From Ophiothrix spiculata (taxonomy: Eukaryota > Echinodermata > Ophiuroidea > Amphilepidida > Ophiotrichidae), in assembly GCA_000969725.1 (NCBI GenBank), contig JXSR01S032431.1: 28,618 nt of DNA; one strand, written 5' to 3'. The notes under the pieces are model-generated. The model was not told the DNA's origin. It searched no databases and saw only the letters and a program-made list of their open reading frames with translations. A program made the position numbers and the translations under genes. Below are positions 10,831 to 20,712 of this stretch, one piece after another (the first letter of the stretch is position 1; every line of letters starts with the position of its first letter).

Positions 10831-10929
10831 TAATTGGTTCTCGAGAATTAAAGCTTCTTTTGAACATGTGAATTGAAAACGTCGCGTGGTTTAGAAATGT
10901 ATGTTTGCTGATGTGATGTTTTCAAAATA

Positions 10930-11867
10930 CAGGGTGTCCCAATAAAAACGCAACGAAATTTGAACTGTTATTTTGAGAGAACAGAGCACAATGGTGACCA
11001 AACGTTACAATAATATAATAGAGTAGACCATTGGCTTTTACATGATTTTTGTTTTGTTAAATTTGGTTCTCTGAATCAAAAGTTATTGCACATTTTGTAA
11101 AGACCTGAAAAATCTTGATGGTCTGATTTGTAAATCTGTAAAGTTTCACCTCTGGTGACGTCATTGGGCACACGTTGAATGGAAATTGCTAAAAACATCA
11201 CATGATTAGGAGAAGTATCCCTTGAACCAATTTCATGACATAAGGACTCAATTTAATAATGATCTGCTGATAGCAAGTTGTTGCGTCTGGTTTAGTCAAC
11301 CTGTTGCGTCTCCTTGACGGGCCAGATGAATCAATAACTTACTTGAGTTCTTAAACTCATTTGTCTTTAGTTTTCTTCCGTGATTTCAGTTAAAGACTTA
11401 TTATTGGTTAAAAGCTTTCATTAGAATCTTTTTTTTACTCTTTTGGTAGAAATTGTATCCTAAACTACCTGATTGTCGCACCAGAAGTAAAAGATTAAAG
11501 GAATATGAGAGTATCAGAAAGATCCGTACTTTAATTGGAAATTTTGACCTATTTAAATTAAAAATGAACTTAAAATATCACTTAATGTTAGGTACGGGTC
11601 AGGTAAGATTGCAGAATTCTCTTCATTTCAAGTATGCATTTCTTTAGCTGGAAGTCTAAACTTACAAATCGGACCAAAGTAGATTTAAAGGGCTTTTTTA
11701 AATTCTTCATATCTTTGGACTGGAGTGGTAAAATGAAACGGGGCAAAAAGCATGTTGTAAAGTAATTGCTCCACTTTTGAAAAACATATATTACTATGAT
11801 TTAATCTTTTGGCAACTATTTTTTTATATTTTTTATTTGCTCGTTGCATTAATATTGGGACAAGCTG
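10930..11867. mobile_element. Mariner-like non-autonomous element
   Basis: The left end CAGGGTGTCCCAATAAAAAC and the right end, read inward as CAGCTTGTCCCAATATTAAT, are imperfect inverted repeats followed by GCAACGA on both sides. TA dinucleotides flank both ends (10928-10929 and 11868-11869), as expected of Tc1/mariner insertion. The inverted similarity continues inward for about 200 bp (for example TCTGATTTGTAAATC near 11120 against TTACAAATCGGACC near 11664). No transposase frame is recognisable in the 938 bp. It is absent from X copy 1, so it inserted after the X duplication. Confidence 0.75.
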
Positions 11868-12330
11868 TACACGAATAATACACGCCGATTGAATGTCGCT
11901 CTTAACTTCCTTCTACACTGCAAAACGCCGGTGGAAAGGATGAACGAATTTCCCGGGCGATCTGTCGAGTATCTACCAACGTCAGTACAAGTGAAGATGA
12001 TTGTACGTGTTGTACGTTTGGTAATTATACAATATTAAAGGGACGAAGTATGGTGTGTTATTATGAATTTGAAGTTGGGTAATTTAAATAACATCACAGT
12101 ATTACAATTCTATCGGGAAGTATGAACACAAACCAAGTTTGAATTCTCAAAACACCGTCTCAGTGTAAAAATGTTAATATCAACACCCTCAGCGTAGTTT
12201 TAACATCGGTGTTTTTGAAGTGTATATCTCAAATATATATACATGTTATGGAAGGTCCATATTTCTATCATGTAATAGAAGGTCCATATTTGTATCTAAT
12301 TCTATATTTAACGATTTCGTACGTTTCAAA
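11868..12330. other. Unassigned spacer with a short tandem repeat
   Basis: No gene is visible. The only structure seen is the two-copy 27-bp repeat at 12242-12295. Confidence 0.4.
12242..12295. repeat. Two-copy 27-bp tandem repeat
   Basis: The unit begins CATGTTATGGAAGGTCCATA at 12242 and again, with three changes, at 12269. It is a simple local duplication. Confidence 0.85.
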
Positions 12331-12383
12331 ACACCTACTGTAAATACTCTTTGCATACGAAAATGACAAAGGATAACTCTGTC

Positions 12384-12586
12384 AAAAACTAAGAAATTTG
12401 GACCATCCCATCATGCCTTGCTTATAAAGGAATATTTGTACTGGTTGTATTGAGACGTTTTGGTGATGAAACATAGCACAATAAGTAAATCTCATTAAAC
12501 AATTTCATATCAGATGTGTTTCATTACTGATACCCCTCATTACAACCCGCAAATATAATTCCATTGATTGGAAGGTATCTTCTTTT
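12384..12586. mobile_element. Possible 203-bp insertion with 8-bp target duplication
   Basis: Relative to X copy 1 near 8842, about 203 bp are inserted at ACTCTGTC. The octamer occurs once in copy 1 and on both sides of the insertion in copy 2 (12376-12383 and 12587-12594). No inverted termini, poly-A or tRNA-like boxes were seen, so the class is open. Confidence 0.45.
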
Positions 12587-13104
12587 ACTCTGTCCTAAAC
12601 ACGTTTGGGTCCATTTGTCAAGTGAAACAAAATACAATATTTCACAAGGGAAATCAGAAAAGAACCGATAGTAAGTCACATATGGTCAGATTAAAGCTCG
12701 TATACAGGAATAATTCACGCTGGAATTGATTTGTATATCTGAATTTTGCATCTGCTTTGTCTAATAATAACGTCATTCAGTTCAGTAATCTTTGGTTGTA
12801 AAAAGGTTTTATAGTAAGAAATCAACAAATCAACCATTCGTAGTGTAGACGATACATCTACTGTATAGAATACTTAAATCTTCAATTTCTTTATCATATT
12901 AATCAAAGTCTAAAGTATATTTTATTCTGATGCTTTTGAAACTTCTGTTCCATAGTAACTCGATTTATCTGACTCCCACATAGAAACATAGAAAAGTTGC
13001 CTCATTGATTGAATACAATAATACGCACAGTAAATTCTATGGCTCATTTTTTCGTTATAAAAAAATTGTTAAAGACAGCTATAAGTGTATCTAAGAATTT
13101 ATGA

Positions 13105-13470
13105 TAAATGAAGTTCTTTCTATGAGTCTATAGGTAGCGTATTAACACTCAACATGAAAGCCAGATTTCTCGCCGATAAAGAAAAAAATCGTTTTCCATC
13201 TTTTAATATATTATGTACTAATTCTAAATTCCTTCATGCCCTGATTCGCACAATTTGCCGACTGTGTTGAAATGTCAATTTGTTTTCCTGGTAAGTAAAT
13301 AACTGATCCCTGGATAGAAAGTAATGATTGATAATCTTGTAACCCATTGTGAACGTGATTTAATGTACTTATTATTATGCTCACATTTAAAGCAAGGCAT
13401 TTAAAAATTCTTACTTAATAATGTCACACGAAAATGTGCTTCTCTACTTCGCTTAAACTCTTCTCTCCTC
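13105..13470 (-). repeat. Right arm of a large inverted repeat
   Basis: Reverse-orientation copy of 10445-10830. It ends near 13470, just before the Penelope-like fossil, and would form a stem with a loop of about 2.3 kb. Confidence 0.75.
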
Positions 13471-13512
13471 TCTGCGACATGGTCCGTAATTGCTGATAAG
13501 TGCACACTAGAG

Positions 13513-13749
13513 ATGGATTTTTTTTCTCGCAGCCCTGGTCTTTACGCTTTGACTAACTTTTTCAGATTCTTTTTTGAGAGAGGAATCACGTTATCGGCTG
13601 GTGAGGTAATTGGCACAGAAATGGACAAATATAAATGTTGGATTAAGGAAGTCGTATTTCATAAGAAAGAGGACATGTACTTCCCTGAACAGAGACGAGG
13701 GGCAGTATTATTTTCGAATGTTTTGATGAGCTGTCAACAAGAAATCTGA
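13513..13749 (+). pseudogene. Fossil resembling the C-terminus of a Penelope-like element
   Basis: An open frame of 78 codons has at residues 39-53 the stretch DKYKCWIKEVVFHKK, followed by a Gly-containing tail (RRGAVLFSNVL). The spacing of K, W and IKE followed by a basic patch resembles the end of the GIY-YIG endonuclease domain of Penelope-like retroelements. The resemblance is from memory and is short. The element is represented only by this end and looks old and broken. A roughly 1-kb dispersed repeat (13860-14930) follows and may be its 3' non-coding part. An alternative is an unrelated exon, because an acceptor-like pyrimidine tract ends in CAG at 13563. Confidence 0.3.
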
Positions 13750-13859
13750 TATGAAATCTAGTACCACCGTTGCTAGGCAACTATCATCAAACGTCAAGTC
13801 AAGTCCGGTTGTTACATCAAAGTATTTAGAAATGAAACGTCCACATCAAGTCAGTGTAC

Positions 13860-14930
13860 TACTAGGACGTAAGTCGTTAACTGGTCATATTTTTTTTTGT
13901 TTCACACAAACACATTAGTAAAACCATGCCAATTTGTATTCAAATGATTGTAACTTTTATTACATACACTTAAAACCCACAAAGTTATATATTGCTGGTA
14001 TTAAAGCTTATTTTCCAAGGATTCTTATTTTACCTAAAGCCTAATTTTGAGGGATGGATACAGGGTGCAAAATAAAACAAAGGTGCATTTTGGTCAACCA
14101 TCTTGGCATAATATTTTTTTTCAGGAAAGGTGTATCCAGGTGACACAAACATTAATTGAAGGATGTAATGATGATCTTCCATAAAATAAATCATTTGTTG
14201 ACCAATAATGTGGTCAAAACACTGAGGATGATTAAAATTTATGAAACGACTCATTAATTTTTTGGACATTTGTCGGTCATAAACATGTATTTTCCTGTAC
14301 ACATTACCTGAAAATTAATCACATAACTGGATTTCTCATCAAATTTCCTTTCGAAAAATGTATAGCTTTTACAAACTACGTCAATTCAGTCAAAAGATAT
14401 GCCGTTTTAAAGTTTTCGAAAATTACCCGCATCTAATACATTAATAAACAACAGATTAGGATAATAATGTCAAAATATGATACATGCTTTAGCATTATAC
14501 ATATTTCATTGAAGTATATTCAAAAAATCATGACTCCAACATTTTTATTTTTTACAATACACGTGTTTATAAATCATTACTTTCGTACACTTTTGCATGT
14601 AATCCTATGCGCGCCTCAACCACCAGAACCCCCTGGGCAAGAACCATCATGTTTCCTAATTGCTTTTTCAAGTAAAACTTCATCAAATAAAATTATGAAA
14701 ATTTTCATAAACCTTTCATATGATACCAAACTTGCCCAAATACGTTAAGATGTTTTATAAAAATGCATATTTTCGACTATTTTTTAAGGTAATATGTAAC
14801 AAAACCATCATATTGGAGGGACCTGTTTTTGACACAATGCCACTACTGGAACAATATAGAGAACTTTGTCATTATTTTTATCTAACGATCCTGATGAACC
14901 TCTACAATAAAGAAGGGTAATAATGATGAT
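13860..14930. repeat. Dispersed 1-kb repeat R1, copy 1
   Basis: This matches 18818-19870 collinearly: TTTCACA with ACA near 13900, TACAGGGTGCAAAATAAAA near 14059, TAATGATGA near 14166, TTTCTCATCAAAT near 14331, CTTTCATATGATACCAAACT near 14712 and TAATATGTAACAAA near 14791. Open frames at 14030-14302, 14467-14748 and 14720-14920 are not kept in copy 2, so it is non-coding. It may be the 3' part of a retroelement, because copies start at different points. Confidence 0.75.
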
Positions 14931-15165
14931 CTAACATATTCTGTAAGTTTGAGCCTTTTAGCATACATATATTTTTCAAAATGAAGACTTGGAAATTTCC
15001 TAGGGTTGCGACAACCCCCATATCCCAACTTTGACGGACTACCCCTAGATTACCTAGAAGCCTAGGGTCGGTTGCTTTAAAGGTTTTTTTTTATACAGCG
15101 GAGAAAAACCTTAGGGGTTGCAGTCAACCCATCCTTGGTTAGACGAGGGTTCAAAAAACCCTAAA
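14931..15165. repeat. Dispersed repeat R2, copy 1
   Basis: This matches 26585-26885: TCTAACAT, AAGTTT, AGCCT, AGCAT, then CCAACTTTGACGG, GGTTGCTTT, CGG.GAAAAA.CTTAGGGG and CCTTGGTTAG. The second copy carries long poly-C runs at places that are short C runs here. It is non-coding and directly follows R1, so R1 and R2 may be parts of one element. Confidence 0.7.
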
Positions 15166-15485
15166 ATTGTCGCTTCACCTATATTGTAGAAGTTTGTTTC
15201 ATGCTTATCGTGTTAAGATTGCCTAATACGTAAATATTACGAATATTGCGCCACAAGAATGAGTTGAATACATGTATATATAAAAGAAATGAACTTAATA
15301 AAAACACTAACAAAAGTAAGCTGGAAAAAGTTAGCAAGTCAATACGTATAGAAAAAGCGCGACAATTGCTTTACTTAAATGTGAAGAAGACGTTTCACAG
15401 ATTTAATAATGTAGTTACTTGTATTCAGATGAGTAGTTATAGACTTGTCTATGAGTTACACATATTTTGCTTGTAAGTATTGAAA

Positions 15486-15594
15486 ATGACAATCTGGGAC
15501 ACAAATATCATGCACGTTAAAGACAACAATCTCGAAATGACATACTTTCAAGACTCTTTCAGAAAACAAATGAAGCCAGAATGCATTTGGGAAG
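15486..15594 (+). CDS. Candidate small first exon, unidentified
   Basis: An ATG at 15486 (A at -3) opens a 36-codon frame beginning MTIWDTNIMHVKDNN and ending MKPECIWE. It runs into GAAG before GTAAGT, a perfect donor at 15595 that splits a Gly codon (phase 1). An in-frame stop lies 12 bases upstream, so the ATG would be the real start. The composition is protein-like, but there is no recognisable domain, no promoter evidence and no downstream exon. It could be chance. Confidence 0.25.
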
Positions 15595-15699
15595 GTAAGT
15601 ACACTTAAAAATCAGCAGCCATGCTGTTTGTTTTCAAGAGAGAATAAACATTGTGTTACTATGTTTTACGGCAATACAATGATCTATGATACGTCATTT

Positions 15700-16430
15700 C
15701 ACCTCTGAAATAGACCTCAACTCAAGATTCTGCAACTAAATTAGCACCACGTTTGAAATTACGTAGTGATTTTTTTAATCGTATTTTTACCAACATGACT
15801 ACACATTTCCAATACATTCACTAAAAAATTTGCTGATAAATGTAGTTATTGTTCAAGATTAGGACTACAGATGGTTAGTCGGAATTGACTGAGTAATTTT
15901 AACCTCAAATTAAAATTTATTAATCCATTTAGCTTCAACTATAACCATTATTTATTTGAAAGCTAAATCAAAATTGTTCTCAAAACAAAGCCTGGTCGTC
16001 ATTCGAAACTCTTTAGAATGCCTTACCTGTAGATACTGACGTTTGATAGTACTTTTAAAAGGTCTCTGTCACACATCACGAAACGTACGAATAACGAACT
16101 AATAACGTACACTGGTTTGGTCATTGAAATACATGTAATCGATTACCAAACCAATGTACGTTATAAGTACGTTATTCGCAAAGTACGGTGATGTGTGACA
16201 TGGCCTTAATAATGAATCGCTCCGTCTCTCTTTTAGAATTCTGTCTTCTCCAAATAATCACTCACATTAAAATGCTTCGTCAATGACCTTGTTAAGATAT
16301 CCTCTTAAGATTCCATATGATATGAGATACTAATCCTTGAAAGCTGATGGCAGTGCACTACTTGAAGTGTTGAAAACATCCTTATACTTGAAGTCTTATT
16401 TTTATTCTTTTTTCATTTTTCAATTGATGC
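15700..16430. repeat. Duplicon block I, copy for unit 3
   Basis: This matches 4340-4920: TTACGTAGTGAT against TTACGTAATGAT, and CACTACTTGAAGTGTTGAAAAC with ACTTGAAGTCTTATT near 16356-16400. It is interrupted by the hairpin element at 16058-16205. It lies on the expected side of the decayed exon at 18607-18725. Confidence 0.6.
16058..16205. mobile_element. Hairpin MITE in intron block I of unit 3
   Basis: The outer arms contain TGTCACACATCAC (16067) and its complement (ending at 16200). The arms continue with GAATAACG, then AATAACGTACA, then TGGTTTGGT, paired with their complements, so the whole 148 bp folds back around a loop near ATTGAAATACATGTAATCGA. The edges lie by TTAA-like sequence, but a clean target duplication was not resolved. 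Unit 2 has no equivalent. Confidence 0.75.
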
Positions 16431-16445
16431 TGATGAGATGTTTAA

Positions 16446-16607
16446 TATATGTGTTCCGCCGCGGCAAAAGGATGCAGTTGTCGGCTCGTATATGTTGCTT
16501 ATTGTAGCCTATCTGATGTATACAGCTAGTATACATCAGATATGATACAATGAGCTACATGTAGGAGACGACAACTGCACCCTTTTGCCGCGGCGGGACA
16601 CATATGT
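16446..16607. mobile_element. GC-tipped hairpin MITE
   Basis: The ends read ATATGTGTTCCGCCGCGGC (16447) and, inverted, ATATGTGTCCCGCCGCGGC. Arms of about 70 bp continue with AAAAGG, then GCAGTTGTCG, and meet at a near-perfect palindrome TGATGTATAC...GTATACATCA near 16517-16541. The GC-rich tip stands out in AT-rich surroundings. It encodes nothing. Confidence 0.8.
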
Positions 16608-16829
16608 AAATAAAAAAATGTCATTTGGTTACGTATATTGTTCTGTGATTTAGAACATAAGAGTGTGATATTTGAGTTGTTTATTCAGAATGCAATACAG
16701 ATGTGAATTGGTCATCATATTTTGAGTAGCATTCTGTTGTAGGCACACTATTGTTGTCGAGATGTATGTACCTTTTGCATATGTATAAAATATCATTTCT
16801 TCTTAATTTCCTTTTACAAGTAGTACTTT

Positions 16830-16972
16830 AATTAACAAAGCCCTGCGTTAGTTTGGGCATCAAAGTCTTTTGATGTTCATTCTACGGCCTGGGCTTATGT
16901 GTACCTCCTTTATATCATTGTTGTTTTCATGATGCTTAATAAAGGTTGAAATAACAAACAAACAACAAACAC
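16830..16972 (+). mobile_element. Possible LINE 3' end with AAAC-type tail
   Basis: A moderately GC-rich stretch (CCTGCGTTAG, ACGGCCTGGGCTTATG) is followed by TTAATAAAGGTTGAAATAA and a tail of AACAAACAAACAACAAAC. This resembles the end of a 5'-truncated non-LTR retrotransposon with a polyadenylation signal and a short-repeat tail. No coding part is visible and the left edge is uncertain. Confidence 0.3.
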
Positions 16973-16980
16973 GTTAGGCA

Positions 16981-17207
16981 CATGGTTGTCACCAGGCAAC
17001 TTTTAGTGCCGGGTAAAATTTGTGTGAAATAGTAAGAAAATAGAAATTTTGATAATAATTGTCAATTTTTTATTGTTTCTTCAATGATTTTGTAACTTTT
17101 GAGCCTTGAGTGCCGGGTATTTTGACTCAAAATCAACCTGAGAGCCGGGTAACAATTAAGAGAACCGGGTGGTCCCGCCCGCCTCCGCCGGTGTAGTGAC
17201 AACCCTG
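16981..17207. mobile_element. hAT-like MITE with 8-bp target duplication
   Basis: The octamer GTTAGGCA is present on both sides (16973-16980 and 17208-17215). The ends are CATGGTTGTCAC and, inverted, CAGGGTTGTCAC, which fits hAT elements that begin with CA and duplicate 8 bp. The inside contains four GCCGGGT or ACCGGGT motifs and a GC-rich right end. At 227 bp it has no transposase. Confidence 0.8.
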
Positions 17208-17215
17208 GTTAGGCA

Positions 17216-18319
17216 ATGCTTCTTTGACTTTACTGTAGAAAAAGTTCATTCGCTAGTAAGAAAAAAGCTTATTCGCCAGAAAAGAGATGTTGATATTATG
17301 ATCAATTCATATAACCATTCCATGGTACTGATCCCTTTCCTTGTTTATTTCCTTGTGTACTAACTAGTAACTGCCTTCTGTACTTACCAAAATACATATA
17401 GTTTCTTATGTTTAACATGGTACGCTTGTAAAGCGCAAAACTTTGAAGAGAGATTGAATTCTTTCCTGATTTTTATGTTGGACATTATCTTTAGGTTGTC
17501 GTGTCAATTCACTCTCACTGACTCTTTGTTATCCTTTAATACAGGTTGTAACATAAAAAATTATACATTCTTGTTAGCGATATCATAGGGGAAATAAAAA
17601 TGTTGAATTCACAAACTTTCCTTTATTTGAAAGGCTATTTAATTGGCTACCAGAATCAGCTTAAGTGATCTCATTTAATGGTCAGGTTCAAAAGTTTCGA
17701 CCATTTAAGTAAAGACCGGTGGAAACTACTTGGGCCGATTTCACCGTTTTTAGTGTAAACAGTTTTTCCATGATTCGGTGAAGATAACAATACAGTGAGT
17801 TAAAATAACAAAAGACACACTTTATGTTCAAGAACTTTTAATGTTTTCATTTTTCTATATGATAAGAATAATTCATAAATTATTTTATGATAAAAGTTAT
17901 GCTTTAATATGTTAAAATATTGCTCATATTCCAGAGTAAGCATAAGCAGTTGCATCGATATCTTTGGTGGACACGGGAAAGCAAAGAGTTTATTGCAATA
18001 ATCATTTTGCAGTTTTTTGGCACAGTTTCATATTCAAAGGGAAATATGGAAATTAAAATGAATTTCCTAGCTCAATTGATAAAAATTGAGTTTTAAAGAA
18101 AAATAATAATAGTGTTTTATTTGACCTGTATTTAAAATCTCTGGGTAGTCTTAAAGTGCTTGTGTGCCGACTTCTGCCGTTTAGATGATCTGTTGTCTCA
18201 CCAACTAGGATATCTCTTAAAATTGTTTTGGTGTCCCGTTAAACATTAAAAATGCAACAGTTTACGGGCAAGGTTATCATTAAGAGGTCTAATATTGTCG
18301 TTGCTAGATGGAACACTAA
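17216..18319. other. Unassigned spacer
   Basis: It lies between the hAT-like element and the decayed exon of unit 3. A 64-codon frame overlaps the MITE edge at 17169-17363 and is not convincing. I see no terminal repeats or matches to other units. Confidence 0.4.
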
Positions 18320-18428
18320 AATCAGCCTCGTTATCTTATTGGACATCCTATGGCTGATTTAGGGCATTATGTGCCATCACTTTGCTACCGGTTAATGAAT
18401 CGGATGAACTGGCCCAGGTGGCTTGAAG
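18320..18428 (+). CDS. Candidate small exon, unidentified
   Basis: A plus-strand open stretch of about 36 codons includes GHPMADLGHYVPSLCYRLMN and ends at GAAG before GTAAGG (donor at 18429, phase 1). In-frame ATGs occur at 18350, 18395 and 18404. The stretch is richer in GC than its surroundings and lies opposite the minus-strand decayed exon. No domain is recognised and it may be fortuitous. Confidence 0.2.
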
Positions 18429-18606
18429 GTAAGGTCAGTATAATTGCCATAACTCTGCTTATAGACCATCAATTTGGATGAAACAAAGTGCATTTTGTAG
18501 CTAAAGATATTGGCTTTCAATATAAATAAATGACAATGTGATACAAAGTGTAACTTTATCCTTTCAGCGTATATGCCAATATATAATTTTTTTCTGTTAC
18601 AACCTG

Positions 18607-18725
18607 TACGAGGTGCAAAAGAAGACAGGGTCTGACCTCTTGATATTATCATTACATGTGCCAGAAATGGAGCAAAAGACATGAAAATAATAATTTCTAC
18701 AGCAAACTTGTGGCTTCGTAACAGA
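18607..18725 (-). pseudogene. Decayed copy of the type II membrane protein exon (unit 3)
   Basis: On the minus strand the frame reads KFAVEIIIFMSFAPF, followed further on by GQTLSSFAPR, clearly matching residues 12-44 of the exon at 5066-5257. Compared with that exon, the initiator ATG is lost, 12 bases are missing in the basic tail region and about six are added in the anchor. The match stops after the FAPR stem residues, so the last 20 or so residues and the splice donor are absent. The flanking similarity continues to about 18770, where R1 copy 2 begins to interrupt the unit. Confidence 0.75.
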
Positions 18726-18817
18726 AGTAAATATTAATTAGTATTCTAAATATTCCAATGTAATCGTGATCAAAAATAATTTGCAACGTGTTTGAAGAAA
18801 TAAGTTGAGTTTCTACC

Positions 18818-19870
18818 ACTGGACATAGGTCACAAACTGTTTCTAGTTTGTGTTTCACATTAAAACATTGGAAAAATTATGCCACTTTGCATTCAACAGA
18901 TTGTGACTTTTAATATAAAGCTCAGACTAACAAAATTATATTTTGCTACAAAGCTTATTTTTCAAAAATTTTGATTTTTACTATAAAAAAAAGTAATTTA
19001 TATAGGGTGGGTAAAATTAATACAGGGTGCAAAATAAAAAAAACATGTGCATTTTCGTCAAGGAACCTGGCACGATGAAATTTTGTTGGAGAATGGTGAA
19101 TCACAATGAAACAAATACTGATTGAATGGAGTAATGATGACCTTCAATTCATTAATAAATTTGGTGGCCAACTTCATTGTGGTTAGCTTAAAGAGGATGA
19201 CCAAAACCATGAAAAAAATAATCATTTTTTTCGTCATGTATCGGTCATAACTTTTTTTCTTGTATACACCACCTGCATATTGATGGTTTTACCGAATTTC
19301 TCATCAAATGTCCTTTTAAAAAATGTATAACTTTTACCAAATAAGTCAACCTAGACAAAAGATATGTGAATTTCTTTAAAGTTTTCTAGTTTAAATGCAT
19401 GTTTTGTACAGTAATGAATAAAGAAATTTACCCTCAAAATCATTAGAAAAACAATAAATTGGGTTAAGATATAGACAATTTGATACAATATATATTATTT
19501 TACATGTTTAATTTACCTATATACTCAATATTATCACCCCAACATCTTTACTTATTAACAAGACCAGTGTTTATAAATCAACACTCTCTTCACCCACCGG
19601 CTCTTCACCCACCAGATCCCATTCATCCTTAATTACTTTTTTTCAGGTATAACTTCATTATTTGAAATCATAAACATTTCCCTTCTCGTATATGAATAGA
19701 GAATATATAGACCTTTCATATGATACCAAACTCTACTCAATACGTAAAACAGTTTTAGAAAAATACTTGTTTTTCATCATTTTTGTAGTTAATATGTAAC
19801 AAATCCGTGATATTTAATGGAGCTATTTCTGACGCAAAGCCCTCTGCTATGTTATAAATGACAAACTGAC
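18818..19870. repeat. Dispersed 1-kb repeat R1, copy 2
   Basis: Collinear with 13860-14930 and inserted between the decayed exon and its upstream block F, which are adjacent in unit 2. The copy therefore came after the unit duplication. Landmarks are TACAGGGTGCAAAATAAAAA near 19020, TAATGATGACCTTC near 19132, TTTCTCATCAAATG near 19298 and CCTTTCATATGATACCAAAC near 19713. Confidence 0.75.
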
Positions 19871-20145
19871 GACAATGGAAATGATTATCACGCAACATCA
19901 GTTGTTAGACAAATCCCACACTTCCTTCTTATAAATTTCAACACTTGTTCTATAATTTCCCTCGGAGTCGTGCTCTCAGGTAAGATTTGTTCACTGATAT
20001 CAATTTTATTAAACGTTTTTTACCCTGGCATCTATAGTCAAAACCATGGACACGATATACGGCAGAAGAAATTCACTATTGCAGTGAATGTTATTGACCA
20101 TGAATTCTTATTCCACCACATGCGCATGTTCCTTATTTTCGTGTT

Positions 20146-20712
20146 TGTCAAGCATAACCTTCTTACGGTCAATGATATGTATTTGATGGAACTTGGTGTT
20201 TTTATGTACAAGTTTTCAAACAATGAGCTCCTTATATCTTTTAAGAATTATTTCACGAGACGTTCAGAGATTCATGATTACCGAACCAGATACCTTAATG
20301 ACTTCATCCATACAAACAATAATAAAGTCTTTCCTGATCGTTCTGTTCAAACACGTGGCCCAATCCTGTGGAATTCATTTCCAAAAACAATAAAATCTGC
20401 TAATTCGATTAAACACTTTCGAACCAAGGTAAAAAGTCATCTTAGTCAAAATTACGTGAACCATTAAAACACGAGTTTTTGAGCTGTCCTTGTCCCGTTT
20501 CCTTGACCTTGTCCTCGTCCCTGTCCCGTCCTGTTGTTTGAACGTCTGGTGTTTTTGTTATTAGGGGTTGACAACTTCAGGCCTTATTGGCCCTCCTGTC
20601 TTCTCCTCCATATTAACTTTTTGTTTTGGTTTTGTAATTCTTATGTATTTTTTATATATATGTTCAGTTTTTATGGAAATAAAGATTATGATTATGATTA
20701 TGATTATGTGTA
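20146..20712 (+). mobile_element. 5'-truncated LINE (non-LTR retrotransposon) 3' end
   Basis: The frame from 20147 to the stop at 20465-20467 encodes the last 106 residues of an ORF2-type protein. It has the typical C-terminal order: a leucine-rich start (HNLLTVNDMYLMELGVFMYK), RRSEIHDYRTR, then RGPILWNSFPKTIKSA and a basic end. This is the segment after the reverse transcriptase core in CR1/L2/Jockey-like LINEs; the exact clade is not resolved. A pyrimidine-rich 3' non-coding part follows, then AATAAA at 20678-20683 and a (GATTAT)4 tail (20685-20708). TTCGTGTT (20138-20145) and TTCGCGTT (20713-20720) look like an 8-bp target duplication with one change. Both other F copies are uninterrupted here. 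Confidence 0.85.

Larger units (their letters stand above)
10225..12800. repeat. Block X, tandem copy 2
   Basis: Direct copy of 7415-9070, made longer by a mariner-like element (10930-11867) and a roughly 203-bp insertion (12384-12586). Part of it (10445-10830) is also present in reverse orientation at 13105-13470. Confidence 0.65.

Noticed and set aside
11976-12010. A further copy of block F suggested by ACAAGTGAAGAT.ATTGTAC
   Set aside because: The match to 461 and 5561 is limited to about 20 bases with no flanking similarity, so it is probably chance.
12242-12295. A CRISPR-like or satellite array
   Set aside because: Only two 27-bp copies are present, with no spacers and no further units.
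14030-14920. Three open frames on both strands in R1 copy 1
   Set aside because: None is preserved in R1 copy 2, so they are chance frames in a repeat.
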